From the NCBI GenBank assembly GCA_050736615.1, contig JBOHWL010000128.1, positions 1 through 14,700 on the forward strand: 14,700 nt of DNA, in the 5' to 3' direction. The position numbers were made by a program, and so were the translations under genes. The notes beneath the pieces were generated by a model. The model saw only the letters and a list, made by a program, of their open reading frames with translations, ran no database searches and had not been told where the DNA came from. The stretch's first letter is position 1; every line of letters begins with the position of its first letter. The DNA comes from JBOHWJ01 sp050736615. GTDB lineage: Bacteria; Desulfobacterota; Binatia; Binatales; Binataceae. Below are positions 14,680-14,700 of the stretch, in pieces.

Positions 14680-14700
14680 GCGCCTTCGGCTGCGCTAATG

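Larger units (their letters stand above)
14502..14700. other. Non-coding repeat-rich tail after apt
   Basis: No gene seen up to the window edge. It contains an 11-base GAGGAAAGTCC motif (14534-14544) preceded by a small GGGC/GCCC hairpin, a dispersed GTCATTCC-type repeat (14560-14585) and copy B of a repeat shared with 11056-11084. Confidence 0.6.

Overview
The window is a GC-rich stretch (about 60% by eye) of a bacterial chromosome. It carries twelve protein genes, one tRNA and several non-coding structures. A Gram-negative organism is indicated by three things: the pcm–nlpD gene pair, a probable outer-membrane lipoprotein, and exported proteins with classical signal peptides. Flavin-dependent LLM oxidoreductases, SDR enzymes and exported proteins with Thr-Pro linkers plus ASH-type domains are common in uncultivated deltaproteobacterial-type lineages such as Desulfobacterota/Binatota. 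That placement is an inference from gene style only.

Layout. Positions 1-2630 hold three minus-strand genes: a disordered exported protein of unknown function (1829-2629), type III pantothenate kinase coaX (953-1726) and a LACTB2-like metallo-beta-lactamase-fold hydrolase (4-882). Divergent from these is an SDR oxidoreductase (2786-3529), followed by a complete tRNA-Pro(GGG) (3629-3705). Next come about 435 bases with no convincing gene and a minus-strand luciferase-like flavin monooxygenase (4141-5442). A 656-base divergent gap then precedes a plus-strand group of three envelope or secreted proteins. These are a 1024-residue Asp-box beta-propeller with a Thr-Pro linker and C-terminal ASH domain (6099-9173), a 404-residue protein with an N-terminal ASH-like domain, a Thr-Pro linker and an unrecognised six-cysteine C-terminal region (9210-10424), and a small lipoprotein (10488-10952). 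A convergent alpha/beta hydrolase (11106-11906, minus) follows. The last block is the plus-strand run pcm, nlpD-like LysM/M23 gene and apt (12383-14501), then about 200 bases of non-coding sequence rich in dispersed repeats.

How the genes fit together. coaX (CoA synthesis), apt (adenine salvage), pcm (repair of isoaspartyl damage) and nlpD (cell-wall hydrolysis or its control) are housekeeping genes. The pcm–nlpD adjacency matches the surE-pcm-nlpD-rpoS neighbourhood known from proteobacteria, although surE and rpoS are not here. The SDR, LLM and alpha/beta hydrolase are accessory catabolic enzymes of unknown substrate, each apparently a separate unit.

The part most worth attention is 6099-10952. 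Three consecutive exported proteins include two that share the same two modules (ASH-like domain and Thr-Pro linker) in opposite order, followed by a lipoprotein. This looks like a surface or secreted assembly, but no function can be assigned from sequence alone. No CRISPR array, insertion sequence, phage gene or recognised defence system was seen.
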